A stretch of 64,000 nucleotides of DNA from Doryteuthis pealeii (Eukaryota; Mollusca; Cephalopoda; Myopsida; Loliginidae): positions 84,063,061 through 84,127,060 of the forward strand of contig CM042152.1 of assembly GCA_023376005.1 (NCBI GenBank), read 5' to 3'. Of this stretch, positions 1 through 9,760 are shown one piece after another (position 1 is the stretch's first letter; every line of letters starts with the position of its first letter). Made by a program: the position numbers and the translations under genes. The notes beneath the pieces are model-generated. The model was given only the letters and a program-made list of their open reading frames with translations, was not told the DNA's origin and ran no database searches.

Positions 1-122
1 TTTCCTATTGCATATACAATTTCGATTGACTTCCCCGACATCACTCAACAGCCGACCGGTTATACACCCTGGCACTCAGCCAAAACAGAAGTGGCAGGAG
101 AGGGCATTTACAATTGTGGCAT

Positions 123-600
123 TAGGGTAGTCGATTTTTAACATTTTTAAAATATCAAATTCTCTCAAACAGCGTGTTGGTATAATGAATACGGATACCA
201 AAAACTAGATCTCTTACTTGCACCATTGTTTGAGGAAATAGCATTAAAGATTGTCTACTAAAATGCACCAAAAATCCTCGTTTTCAAAATTTAGCCTAGA
301 AATTGGTTAGAAAAATTTAGCAATTTTAATATCTAAAACAGAAAAATTGTCATTTTAAACGAAACGAATGAAATATAATTAGAATTCAAATTGAAAATAT
401 GACCCTCATCAACAACCTCGCATATGCTGTTTTTTACTAATAATTAAGCTGTAACAGTGATAACACTTTAAAAGATTGAAATCTTTTTCCTCAAATGAGG
501 GGCAAAGTTTTGAAGAGAAATATTTTTGTGTGGTAAATTCTTATATTAATTTGCAACTTTTGCGAATTGGGAGACGTTAGTTCTAAAATGACCTACCCTG
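123..600 (+). mobile_element. MITE family A, copy 1 (complete, hAT/Mutator-like)
   Basis: Non-coding 478-bp element. Its terminal inverted repeats begin TAGGGTAGTCGATTTT on the left; the right end is the inverse (AAAATGACCTACCCTG). It is flanked by a 9-bp direct repeat, TTGTGGCAT, at 114-122 and 601-609. Other copies lie at 7126-7590 and 18074-19188, with fragments near 33.0, 33.3, 35.6, 36.0 and 59.0 kb. Copy 3 has an 8-bp target duplication, so the superfamily is hAT-like (8 bp) or Mutator-like (9 bp). No transposase is present. Confidence 0.8.
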
Positions 601-817
601 TTGTGGCATCCAGAGTCTTTTCGGCATATTGCACTTAATAAACCGCTGCAAATTATATTATACAACTCTGGATTTATTGTTCGATTCAGAGACTAAATAA
701 ACGCAGAACTAATCGACGTAATTAGAAATTTTAATCTATCAACTATTCTATTTCAATTCAACGGGTGAATCTCTCAATCTCCTCGTTTAGAAAGCCTCTT
801 ATTTTTTTTTTTTTTCG

Positions 818-1034
818 GTGCTCTTCCAATATGTGATCTACCGAATTGTTTTTAATCCAATATGTGATCTACCGAGTTGTTTACATTCCAATATTGATCT
901 ACCCATTAACTACCCATTATTTTCCCATTAAACTAACCCTAAACCCTAACCCTATCCTGTCTTCTTTTTTTAGTAAATCACATGCCATGAATAGTAGATA
1001 ACAACCTTCGATAGATCACATATTGGAAGAGCAC
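818..1034. mobile_element. Foldback element with telomere-like core
   Basis: Inverted repeat whose arms read GTGCTCTTCCAATATGTGAT on the left and the inverse on the right. The core (about 900-975) holds CCCATTAAACTAACCC, then a few CCCTAA-type units, then GTCTTCTTTTTT. The same core lies inside the unrelated MITE D copies at 13149-13339 and 32499-32707. Confidence 0.7.
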
Positions 1035-1081
1035 TATATTTTTCTTTCTGATAATTTAATGGAAAATAAATAAATAATTTG

Positions 1082-1284
1082 GGTTCTGTTTTTCCTGGGT
1101 CACCCCTGTAGGGTGACCCAGAAAAAACAGAACTCTAACCCTAACCCCTGTTTTAGTTTTAAAGTGGGGGTTCGTTTCCTCAACTTTTTATTCGTAAATT
1201 CTACCATAAATTAGGCTTGGCTCAGATAATGCCCAAGCCTAATTTTTATGGTAGGAATTTACGAGTAAAAAGTTGAAGATTACG
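1082..1284. repeat. Two adjacent hairpins
   Basis: The first hairpin (about 1082-1132) pairs GGGTTCTGTTTTTCCTGGGT with its inverse around CACCCCTGTAGGGTG. A half copy lies at 13864-13900. The second (about 1179-1283) pairs an arm containing CGTAAATTCTACCATAAATT with its inverse. It is related to the ends of the MITE at 41436-42135. From 1285 to 1970 I see only AT-rich sequence with a further fragment of that MITE end at about 1570-1640. Confidence 0.6.
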
Positions 1285-1977
1285 TTTAGTTGTTATTTCT
1301 TTTCTTCTTTTTCTTTTTTTTTTTTTTTGCTTTGGTACTCTAAAATAAAACGTCAGATTTTAATCATCGTCGACGAAAAACAAAATTACGGTCATAAAAG
1401 GAGGATCCAATTTATGCTTAGTTGTAAAAACGAGCCTCCACTTTAAAACTAACCATTCTCACAAAACTTTTAGATATACACATTGAAGTGAATATTAAAA
1501 TAAATAAATAAAATATATAGTATTGTAAAAATAACGGGTGCAGAAAAATAAAATATTTATTGCAAAAACACGGACATAAAATGAGGGTTCAGTTTATTTT
1601 ATGGTAGGAATTTACGAGGAACAAGTTAAGGATTACCTAAAATATTGAAGAGTAGGAAGTTCCCGTCACCTTAAAATAGCGTCCTATGCGTTGGGATCTG
1701 ACTCTAAAAAAGATACTTGTGTCTTTAGGAAACGCTAGAGCTTGCGCTAGATGGACACAAAACCACTTGATGACACTCCAAGTACCTAAACGCGCATGCG
1801 CGTGTGTTTTAGGGTGGTGGAGGTTGGTGGGGGAAAGCAATTGTTTTACGCCTTAATGTCATAATGGTGTGTGGTGGTTTATTCACATGGGATTTGTTGA
1901 CCGTGAATAAGCCTCGGTATCTTCTGTGCAAATTCATTTGGCCCAAAATAATCCTGTGGCGGAAATAATATGTGAAT

Positions 1978-2090
1978 AGAAGAAGAAGAAAAGAAGAAGA
2001 AGAAGAAGAAGAAGAAGAAGAAAGAACGAAGAAAAAAGAAGAAAAAGAAGAACCATTGAAAAAGAAAAAGAAAAGGAAGAGGAAGAAAGG
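1978..2090 (+). repeat. Purine-only (GAA)n/(GAAAAA)n tract
   Basis: About 110 bases almost exclusively A and G, dominated by GAA units, abutting a Helitron start at 2100. Apparent ORFs on both strands here are low-complexity translation products. Confidence 0.85.
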
Positions 2091-2099
2091 TCAATTAAA

Positions 2100-2698
2100 T
2101 CTTATTATAATGGAGATTTGTGTGTTTTTTCTGTCTGTAACCGAAACTTATTCCTCTAATCAGGTCACAATTCTCTTAGTTATTGACAATCAAATTCTCC
2201 ATGATTTTATTTTTTTTATCTAAACCTCAATTATTATAAAATTGTTCTTAACATTATTAATACTTGTTAACTATGTTCTACATACTGACAACATGCAATT
2301 ATATTTATATATTACAACAAAATAGCGTTTACAGTGTGAACGGGAAGGCTAATTTGCATATTATATATTAAAAAATCGAATTTAATAATATGTGCTTAGT
2401 ATTATTGATTTTTAACTTTTGGTTTTATTTTAATGAATATAAGCAAAATCTCTTCATGAATCTTAAAAATGAAATCCATTAACAAGAATAAAATAACTGT
2501 CATTTTTATTCTTTACTTCCTATTTTAGCTAAATACTTAAATTAGAAAAAATAACAATGAAAGACGGGAGTGATGGAAGAGTAAGTTTTCAGTTGTTTCA
2601 TTTTTTTTTTTATTATACTCCCTGTGTTTCAAATCTTTTATTATACTCCCTCCCTGTTAAAATCTTTTTATCTGTTATTCTTTAAATTTTTTTAGTTT
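2100..2698 (+). mobile_element. Non-autonomous Helitron, 3' truncated
   Basis: It starts A|TCTTATTATAATGGAGAT like the complete copy at 18128-18770 and stays alignable to it for about 590 bases. It then ends before the 3' hairpin and CTAG terminus, near the unresolved base at 2728. No coding capacity is seen. Confidence 0.7.
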
Positions 2699-2734
2699 TC
2701 CCAATTAGCCCCCTTTTCCCCTAATTTNGGTGTT

Positions 2735-3035
2735 GTGTGTGTTGTGTTGCATGAGAGAGAGAGAGGGAGAGAAAGAGAGATGCGTGTTGTGTATGTGGGT
2801 GTGTGTATGTGTGGTGAGAGACGAGAGAGTGAAGAAAGAGAGAGTGTCGTGATGTGTGTGTTCTCTCTGCTGTGTGCATGAGAGAGAAGAGAGATGAGAG
2901 AGAGAGAGAGTGTGTGTGTGTTTTGTGTGTTGTGTGTGTGTATGTGTGTGTTTCTCTGTGTAGTATGTATGAAGAGAGAGAGAGAATGAGAGAAAGAGAA
3001 GAGTGTGTGTATGTTGTGTGCATGAGAGAGAGAGA

Positions 3036-3067
<32 letters not shown>

Positions 3068-3178
3068 AGAGATAGTGTGTGTGTGTATGTGTGTGTGTGT
3101 CTCTTCTGTGTGTGTATGTTATGAGAGAGAGAGAGATGTGAATGTGTTGTGTGTGTGTGTCTGTGTGTGTGTGTGTGC

Positions 3179-3213
<35 letters not shown>

Positions 3214-3266
3214 TGTGCGTGTGTGTGTGTGTATCTGTGTGTGTGGTGTGTGTGTGTGCAGAGAGA

Positions 3267-3307
<41 letters not shown>
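2735..3307. repeat. Compound (TG)n/(GA)n microsatellite field
   Basis: About 570 bases of alternating TG-rich and GA-rich blocks. The minus-strand 207-residue ORF here is a translation of CA/CT repeats and not a gene. The single N at 2728 lies at its left edge, so the length is probably approximate in the assembly. Confidence 0.9.
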
Positions 3308-3308
<1 letters not shown>

Positions 3309-3406
3309 TGTGCATCTCATCGAATAGTCAATGGTGTGCTGCTGCCGTTTCATTCGCTGGTTTAAAATGCATTCTCTTTGAAAAGGGCAGAATATAGATT
3401 ACATAT

Positions 3407-3800
3407 CTTATCATAATGGAGATTCGGTGTCTGTATTCCAAGATACGTCACAGCTTATGTCACTATACCCTCAAGAATTGCGTAAGCTTATCAATGAGTA
3501 TTTACTTTAGTCAAAATTATTCATATCAATACATAGAATAAATCTTATTCATTAGCGACGTCTCGATCAAAATCTGCGTTAGATTTGCCTCAAAACAGCC
3601 CATGTTATTAGTGCGTTTAAAATCCTGCAATGTGTTTTATATATCACTAAGCGTGGAGTGGTTAATTTGCATACTATTTTTAACAAAACTTGGGTTTAAT
3701 AAATAATTACCTGGTGTTATTGATCTCTAATATGATTGTTTTATTCTCCAACGTACTAAAATCAATCCTATGAATGATTTTATATAGAATAAGAAAGAAC
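3407..3800 (+). mobile_element. Helitron-like fragment, second subfamily
   Basis: It begins with TCTTATCATAATGGAGATT and shares internal blocks with the element at about 32.1-32.8 kb: GCCTCAAAACA(A/G)CCCAT, then AATAATTAC(C/T)(A/T)GGTGTTAT. The 3' end is not seen, because the direct duplication at 3806 follows. Confidence 0.5.
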
Positions 3801-3805
3801 AGCAA

Positions 3806-4685
3806 AAGTAGGTTCTTGTTAGGGCAGGTTTGAAGAACAAAGAAAAAAAAAGGGATCGTATTCTGAAAATAGACAAACCCAGACTGACCGACGCCAAAAT
3901 TAAAAACTCCCGCCAACTAACGGACATTTTGTGAGCAGGGTAAGGAATGGATTTTTCTAGTAGCAGAGGGCAGAAAAGCAGTGACCAGCGAAGGAATGAT
4001 CCTCCTCGAACCGGGTGAACTGAAATATAAGTAAGCTTTAACACTAATAAGACTTTGTAAAAAGGAAAATTTAATAACCAAATCACATCTTTGTAACTTG
4101 TTGTTCATTTGATACAATTCATGATACATATATAAAGGACAATTTTTGTTACGACTCAAACTTCTTTGTTCATTACTTGTGCTGTTTTGCTTGTTTATTT
4201 GATGTTACATTTCACATAAAATTAGTGGATGATAGTTTTGTAATGGTTTATAAGCTGTAGATTCTTGTCAGGGCAGGTTTATGAAACAAAGAAAAAAAAA
4301 GGATCGTATTCTAAAAATAGACAAAGCCAGACTGACCGACGCCAAAATTAAAAACTCCCGCAAATTAACGGAGATTCTGAGAGCGGGGGAAGGAAAGGAT
4401 TTTTCTAGTAACAGAGGGCAGAAAGGCACTGGCCAGCGAAGGACCAGTCACGAATACCAGTCCTCTTAGAATCGGGTGAACTGAAATATAAGTAAGCTTT
4501 AACACTAATAAGACTTTGTAAAAATGAAAATTCATTAATTAAACCACATCTTTGTAACTTGATGTTCATTTGATACAATTTATAATACGCATGTAAAAGG
4601 ACAATTTTTGTTACAACTCAAACTTCTTTGTTCATTACTTGTACTGTTTTGCTTGTTTCTTTGATGTTACATTTCACATAAAATT
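3806..4685 (+). repeat. Direct duplication (about 3806-4221 and 4263-4685) containing an exon-like segment
   Basis: Two roughly 420-bp copies in tandem with scattered substitutions and indels. Each holds a segment bounded by an acceptor-like pyrimidine stretch ending in AG (upstream of GGCAGGTTT) and a donor-like sequence (TATAAGTAAGC). In copy 2 a 62-codon frame (4281-4469) encodes a Lys/Arg-rich peptide ending in TAG. In copy 1 the same frame is broken by an extra base and a stop (TTTTGTGAGC). No family was recognised. It may be a decayed duplicated exon or a duplicated repeat. Confidence 0.55.
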
Positions 4686-4726
4686 ACCTCCAACTAAGAT
4701 ACAACAGCTTCAAGCAAATATTATAA

Positions 4727-4788
4727 ACATTCAGAGAAATTGTAAATTATTTGTATTAACAAATAATTTACAATTTCTCTGAATGTTT
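4727..4788. repeat. Perfect hairpin
   Basis: AAACATTCAGAGAAATTGTA and further bases pair with the inverse copy across a short AT loop (about 28 bp per arm). Confidence 0.85.
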
Positions 4789-4861
4789 GAGATGAGGCTT
4801 GATGAATAGTATTGATTAGCATTATTCGGACTATTGTCCCCATTTTCATTGTTATTTGTTC

Positions 4862-4990
4862 AACGTTTCGGCCGATATGCCCTCCGACCTTCTTCAGGTA
4901 TTTCTTGTCGGACTCGGGAACCTACTCGGACTCGGGAACCTTCTTTTCGGACTTGGGAACTTTCTTGTCGTAATCGGGAGCCATCACAGA
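4862..4990 (-). other. Hammerhead-like core fragment next to a short tandem repeat
   Basis: On the minus strand CTGAAGA is followed by a stem II (GGTCG...CGGCC) and GAAACGTTG. I cannot find the TH cleavage position after stem III, so this is only a core relic. Immediately right (about 4905-4985) are four diverged units of the type TCGGACTCGGGAACCTTCTT. Confidence 0.4.
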
Positions 4991-5317
4991 ACTTCGAACT
5001 TAACCCTTTATTTAGTCCACGGGGGGTATCCTGTTCTCATTCCGCTAACCATAGCTGGGATAGGAATTTGTTAATTATTTTTTCTATGTTACTGCCTCTA
5101 CTCAGGATTGAACCCGGAATCCAGAGATAACTGTCACTTAGAACTGTTTTAACCTAACTACTTTATCCATGTGTCCAATAATGCAGATAATACAATAATT
5201 TACAGTTATATAGTACAAAGTACTCCTATTCAATAATAATGATTTTCAGTCTGACCTATTTGATATAAAGATAAGTATTTGTCTCTCATCCCACTTATGA
5301 GGGCGTGACACAAGGAC

Positions 5318-5560
5318 ATTTTTAAGTGGGCCCACCCACAAGCCGAAGCTCATGGGTGGTAGACAAAAAATGCGTTGATCCCGTCGGCATCCCCCTCAAG
5401 GGGGCGCATCAGGCACTGGACAATAAACCCAGCCCTGTCCCTTTAAATCCAGGGGTAGGTGTTGGATGGAGGATGGCCCCTTAGGATCAACGATATTAAC
5501 TTGTAAGGTCCAGAGGCCGAAGCTCACTGCACCCCCGGTCGAAACCGGAAGTTCGATATG
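5318..5560 (-). mobile_element. SINE-like family C copy
   Basis: GC-richer dispersed repeat containing CCCACAAGCCGAAGCTCATG, GCGTTGATCCCGTCGGCAT and CCCAGCCCTGTCCCTTTAAA. Copies lie at about 34.40-34.55, 59.60-60.13 (dimer) and 63.55-63.83 kb. In the last two it sits inside Helitrons with long flanking duplications, as expected of retroposition. No clear tRNA promoter was seen. From 5570 to 5960 nothing was recognised. Confidence 0.6.
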
Positions 5561-5967
5561 TTGGACATATTTGACACAAAGATAGGACCCTATAAAGTAC
5601 TACCACTATTACGATTTTGTGGCCATTTTAGGGCTGTAGGTGAAAGTAGTTTTACAGTGGAGATCCCTTGTGGCATAAAGTTTGATCCTTTCTTGAAGTA
5701 GAAAGATGCAGTATCAGTTTTAATCCTTGTCAGCTCATCCGTGTTAAAATTGTATAATCCTCATCAGTTGGTTCGTGCTTAGAGAGTTATATAATCTTCG
5801 TCGGTTTGTCTGAACATCCGGTGAGCAATTGAGTGACAATTTATCAACGCCTTTAAATAGTAAATCAAATACATGTTTGAGCGTTTTGATTGGCAGATTC
5901 AACCAACGCTGTTTTGGAAGAGTTTATGAATACAAGTTATAATATTCAGCACACCTTATATACAAAA

Positions 5968-6256
5968 AAAATGGTTAAAGTCATGGGAAATGGACACGTC
6001 GCCCCGAGTTCAAATCCTGGTCGTGTTAATTGCATTTCACTTAGCGCTAATACCCTTGGTAAAGGTATGAATCCGACTCTCCCTCCAGCTATGGGTAAAA
6101 AGCAGGGCAGACTGGGCTCTTTAACCATGGCTAGGTAACCAGTCTAGGAGAAGGAAAACTCTGAATTCAAACCTGTTGAACTCTGCTTAAGAAATTGATC
6201 TTGTGTCACATCCTGCTTGTGCGGAGGAGTTGGTATATATATATATATATACAAAA
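5968..6256 (+). mobile_element. tRNA-derived SINE family G
   Basis: The head resembles a tRNA, with ATGGTTAAAGTC as A-box-like and GAGTTCAAATCC as B-box-like. A body follows containing GGGCAGACTGGGCTC and CCAGTCTAGGAGAAGG, then TGTGTCACATCCTG, CGGAGGAGTTGG and a (TA)n tail. Other copies: 8015-8170, 8525-8605, 8941-9237 (minus), 55085-55175, and two body fragments at 49290-49460. Confidence 0.75.
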
Positions 6257-6522
6257 AATAATCCAACAATTACGGGTCATATTGGACCAGGGATAAAATG
6301 GCAATAAAGAGGTTCTTCCTACTCCGCAGATCTCACAGTTTAGTATCATACTCAAGACACTCTTTGGGGGGGGGGGGTCTTAACTCTCTGTAGGGAATAA
6401 AGTCAGCGTATTTAAAACCCTGCCGGCAGGGCAATTGACCATGCGAGTTTCGAATTCTGTTAGAAGAATTTGTAAAGTTTCGAAGAGTTGTAGGCATTTA
6501 CCCAACCCATTCGCCACAGGTA

Positions 6523-6960
6523 GGATGTGACACAAGGTCACAAGGTATGAAGTATCCAGCGTGGATCGAACTCACTATTCAGTAGTAATGGATCTACAAC
6601 AGTGCTTCTCAACCTTTTTCGGCTTATGGACCATTTTTTATCCAAAAAATTCCCATGGACCAATCCTACTTTTCTTGAATGTTGCTGCGAGCGGCTAGCA
6701 CACGTGTTAAAGTAAGACAAGACAATTCATCTTCCACGATCATCGACGTTCGCTTAAATAGAGATTTTCAACTGGGGAGGGTCATTATAAGAAGCGATAA
6801 ATTAGTTAAATTTTTGTGAAATGGCTAAAACATTTTTGTGGCTTCGAACTCTCCGTGGACCACTAGAAATGTTCTGTGGACCACAGATGGTCCAGCTGGA
6901 CCACGTTGAGAATCAGTGATCTACAAGACAGGCTTGTTAATCATTACACCACAAAGAGGC
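6523..6960 (-). mobile_element. tRNA-derived SINE family N, interrupted by a hAT element
   Basis: On the minus strand the head carries an A-box-like TGTAATGATTAAC and a B-box GAGTTCGATCC. The copy is split by the hAT-type insertion at 6600-6918. Further copies lie at 6985-7096, 21345-21465, 36365-36462, plus a fragment at 50915-50950. Confidence 0.7.
6600..6918. mobile_element. hAT-type MITE, 319 bp
   Basis: The ends are CAGTGCTTCTCAACC on the left and GTTGAGAATCAGTG on the right, the typical terminal motif of hAT (Charlie-like) elements. An exact 8-bp target duplication ATCTACAA lies at 6592-6599 and 6919-6926. It inserted into SINE N, so it is younger than that SINE copy. No ORF. Confidence 0.88.
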
Positions 6961-6984
6961 ACCCTTATTACACAAACTGTTTGT

Positions 6985-7096
6985 CATGGGTAAGATGTGA
7001 TACAAGGTCACAAATATGGGACATTCACGAGGATCGAACTCGCTATTCAGTAGTAATGGATCTACGAGACTAGCTCGTTAACCATTACACTATGAT
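6985..7096 (-). mobile_element. tRNA-derived SINE family N
   Basis: Minus strand: A-box TAGTGTAATGGTTAACG and B-box GAGTTCGATCCTCG with tRNA-like spacing, then TTGTATCACATC downstream. It is the best preserved head of the family in the window. Confidence 0.72.
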
Positions 7097-7125
7097 AAAA
7101 CAGCTAAATTCGGAAGAGTTCTCAA

Positions 7126-7590
7126 TAGGGTAGGTCGATTTTTAACTTTAAAAAAATATATCAAATTCATTCAAATAGCCAAAGTTGTGTGTTGGTATAA
7201 TAAATACTACTATCAAATGCTAGATCTCTTTCTTGCACCATTGTTTGAGGAAATAGCATCAAAGATCGTCTACTAAAATGCACTAAAATTCCTCGTTTTC
7301 CAAAACTTAACCTAGAAATTAGTTAGAAAATTTAGCAATTTCAATATCTAAAAAAAAGATCGTCATTTTAAATGAAATGAATAAAATATTAGAACTAGAA
7401 TTCAAATATGCGATATGCTTCTTTTTACCTAATAATTAAGCTGTAACAGTGATAACATTTTAAAAGATTGAAATCTATTTCCTCAAACGAAGGCAAAGTT
7501 TTGAAGAAAAAAAATATTTAGAGTGGTAATTCTTTATATTAATTTGCAACTTTCAACGCATGGTTACAGTTCTAAAATCGACCTACTATA
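7126..7590 (+). mobile_element. MITE family A, copy 2
   Basis: Same length class and ends (TAGGGTAGGTCGATTTTTAA and AAAATCGACCTACTATA) as copy 1. No clear target duplication remains. With copy 1 it supplies the empty site for the Helitron insertion in copy 3. From 7600 to 8010 I see only AT-rich unique sequence. Confidence 0.75.
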
Positions 7591-8014
7591 GGTCCTGAAT
7601 CTTCTATGCATGTAATTTGCTGATATGCAAAATTTCTTACTCTAAAAAAAAACAACTTTTGAAGACAAAAAGAACAAACAAAAAAAGACAAAAAAACAAA
7701 AACAAAAGAAAAACAAAAGAAAAACGTCTGGAATTTACCCATTGGGTGTTGTCCAATCAAGATTCATTGACTGATATTGTTTAGTTGGACGAGGCGTCGT
7801 TTTCATTGGATAGTTTGATTAATCACCGTAATTACGTCATTTGGTCTTTTGAAAAAGAAAAAAAAATCATTGCACTCTTCAAAAGTCTTATGTCTGGATG
7901 GCATTCAGCTCTGTCTTTAAGATAATACCATTCTTTCTTTTTCATGGTACAGTTAACCAGGACAGTTAACAAGGACACCTACACAGAATTAAGAGGCGCG
8001 TTTAGCGCAACGAT

Positions 8015-8170
8015 TATTGTCATAGGAAATCGAAACAGTGACCCAAGTTCGAATTCTGGACGAAGATGTTTGCATTTCACTTAGGGCTAATGCCCGTGAG
8101 AAAGGCATGAGTTCATTCCTTCTGTCACCAGCTATGGGTAAATAGTAGGGCAGACTGAGTTATCTAGCCT
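8015..8170 (+). mobile_element. SINE family G, partial
   Basis: Carries the B-box-like AAGTTCGAATTCTGG and the body motif AGGGCAGACTGAG, then stops where another tRNA-like SINE begins. Confidence 0.6.
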
Positions 8171-8175
8171 TAGTT

Positions 8176-8430
8176 AGACGCGGTTTAGCTCTGTCGGTAG
8201 AGTGTCCGCTTGGGAACCACAAGGTTCCTGGTTCAATACCGGCTCTCGCCAACTCAGCGTATGAGTAGCACAGGGATCTGTGCAGTAAAGTGAAGAGCTG
8301 ATGGTAGGTATGGCGCTCCATCTTAGACGTTAAAAACAATCTCCTTGGTCTAGCGCAAGTGAAAAGGGGATAGTCTCCCTCGCTGTCTGGCTGATACTTT
8401 AGGCCACCCTGACGACTTTTCTTTACTTAG
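8176..8430 (+). mobile_element. tRNA-derived SINE, distinct family
   Basis: The tRNA-like head at about 8180-8250 has A-box TTTAGCTCTGTCGGTAGAG and B-box GGTTCAATACC, with an anticodon-loop-like TTGGGAA. The D-stem pairs (GCTC with GAGT), but the anticodon stem pairs poorly, so it is a SINE head and not a functional tRNA. A non-tRNA body follows to about 8430. Confidence 0.65.
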
Positions 8431-8603
8431 ACGACCACTCTATGAGAATTTTTAAAAAATTCAAACTAGCTTTAATTCGGTTTAAAATGACCTTGTGTCA
8501 CATCCTGTCAGTAGCAGAGGAGTACTCGTTGTGTAAGGGTTATCGTCGTAGGAAATGGACACGGCGAGGCGAGTTCAAATCCTGGACAAAGCTATTTGCA
8601 TTT

Positions 8604-8835
8604 CTCAGACGAAGACCCCTTAAAGAATTACTTGTCCCAAAAGACAAGATTACCTTACGTCGGGCCGTTGGTCTATTTTCATATCACTCACAGTTGATCC
8701 CTAAGTTCTCGGATAAGATTAGACCACTAGTGACGACTGAAACATTTCCTCTCTACCAGGAAGAGGAGAAAGCATTCATCAATGTCATCTTAACAACAGC
8801 AACTCTTGAGCACCTTTTTGATCTCCATGTGTCTA
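8604..8835 (+). pseudogene. Ty3/gypsy-like reverse transcriptase fragment
   Basis: Within a 188-codon frame (8442-9008) the stretch at about 8604-8835 resembles the C-terminal part of a Ty3/gypsy reverse transcriptase leading toward RNase H: LRRAVGLFSYHSQLIPKFSD, then FPLYQEEEKAF. It lacks the catalytic YxDD part, gag, protease, integrase and LTRs. The left side of the frame is SINE sequence and the right side runs into (TA)n, so this is a truncated relic. Confidence 0.75.
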
Positions 8836-8910
8836 ACACACGTGGACATGCCTACAAAGTCAGAAAACAGCATTGCTCATATGACTTTCGGAAAAAAATT
8901 TTCACGCTCA

Positions 8911-8940
<30 letters not shown>

Positions 8941-8952
<12 letters not shown>

Positions 8953-9237
8953 AACCCCTCCGCACGAGCAGGATGCGACAAAAGGTCAATTTCTTAAGCG
9001 GAGTTTAACAGGTTTGAATTCAAAGTTTTCCTTCTCCTAGACTGGTTACCTAGCCATGGTTAAAGAGCCCAGTCTGCCCAGCTTTTCCCCCATAACTGGA
9101 GGGATAATTGGATTCATACCTTTCCCAATGGTATTAATGCTATGTGAAATGCAAACAGCTTCGTCCAGGAATTGAACTCGGGGTGACGAGTCCATTGCCT
9201 ACGACTCTAACCATTAGACCACGCGCCGGTGTATATA
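8941..9237 (-). mobile_element. SINE family G, full-length copy
   Basis: Minus strand: starts GCGCGTGGTCTAATGGTTAG (A-box), then GAGTTCAATTCCTGG (B-box). The conserved body and CGGAGGGGTTGGTAAATATA tail run into the (TA)n at 8914-8947. A (GA)n block (9250-9300) lies upstream of its head. Confidence 0.78.
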
Positions 9238-9247
9238 TGGCGCGCGC

Positions 9248-9299
<52 letters not shown>

Positions 9300-9760
9300 T
9301 GAGATGAGAAATGATGAAGGCTCTTACTTGTTAATTTGGCCGCCATCTTTGTTGATCCAGTCGGAAGCTTTCTCAGGTTGCTGCCTCTCTTTCTTGTTCG
9401 GGCTGGTCATTTCTTGTATAAATGAATCAACAAGACTATGTTGTTTTTTTTTAAGCCTTTTATTTAAAACAACCCCAGCCCACAAAAATTCAACCACACG
9501 GCGGAGAAACCTCTCTCAGAGCGACAACACGTCTGCTCTCAGCCAGTAACTAGTCGCATCTAATCTAAAACTTAAACTAATCTCCCACGCCTCTAATGGC
9601 ACGTTTTTCAAGGGGTCTAGTAAAAAAGGTTATTATCCGTCAGTAACCGTCGAGGTAACTTTCCAGTGGACCCCGTTTTTCTGAATCTAACGAACCCCAA
9701 TTCAACAGTACGTACACAATTCATAAACTACCTATGAATTATGTAAGATGCTTATGCCAA
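9300..9760 (+). repeat. Dispersed repeat R, copy 1
   Basis: Homologous to 37000-37460: both follow a CAGA/GA tract and share GGTCATTTCTTGT, AACAACCCCAGCCCA, GTCTGCTC and ATTCATAA...CTATGAAT. It could be an LTR or another retroelement end. No coding sequence was recognised. Confidence 0.5.

Noticed and set aside
2692..3397. Long ORFs on both strands (up to 207 codons)
   Set aside because: Translations of (TG)n/(GA)n simple repeats; composition is Ser-Leu or Cys-Val dipeptides only.
8181..8250. A functional tRNA gene
   Set aside because: A- and B-boxes are good, but the anticodon stem does not pair and a SINE body follows, so it is called a SINE head.
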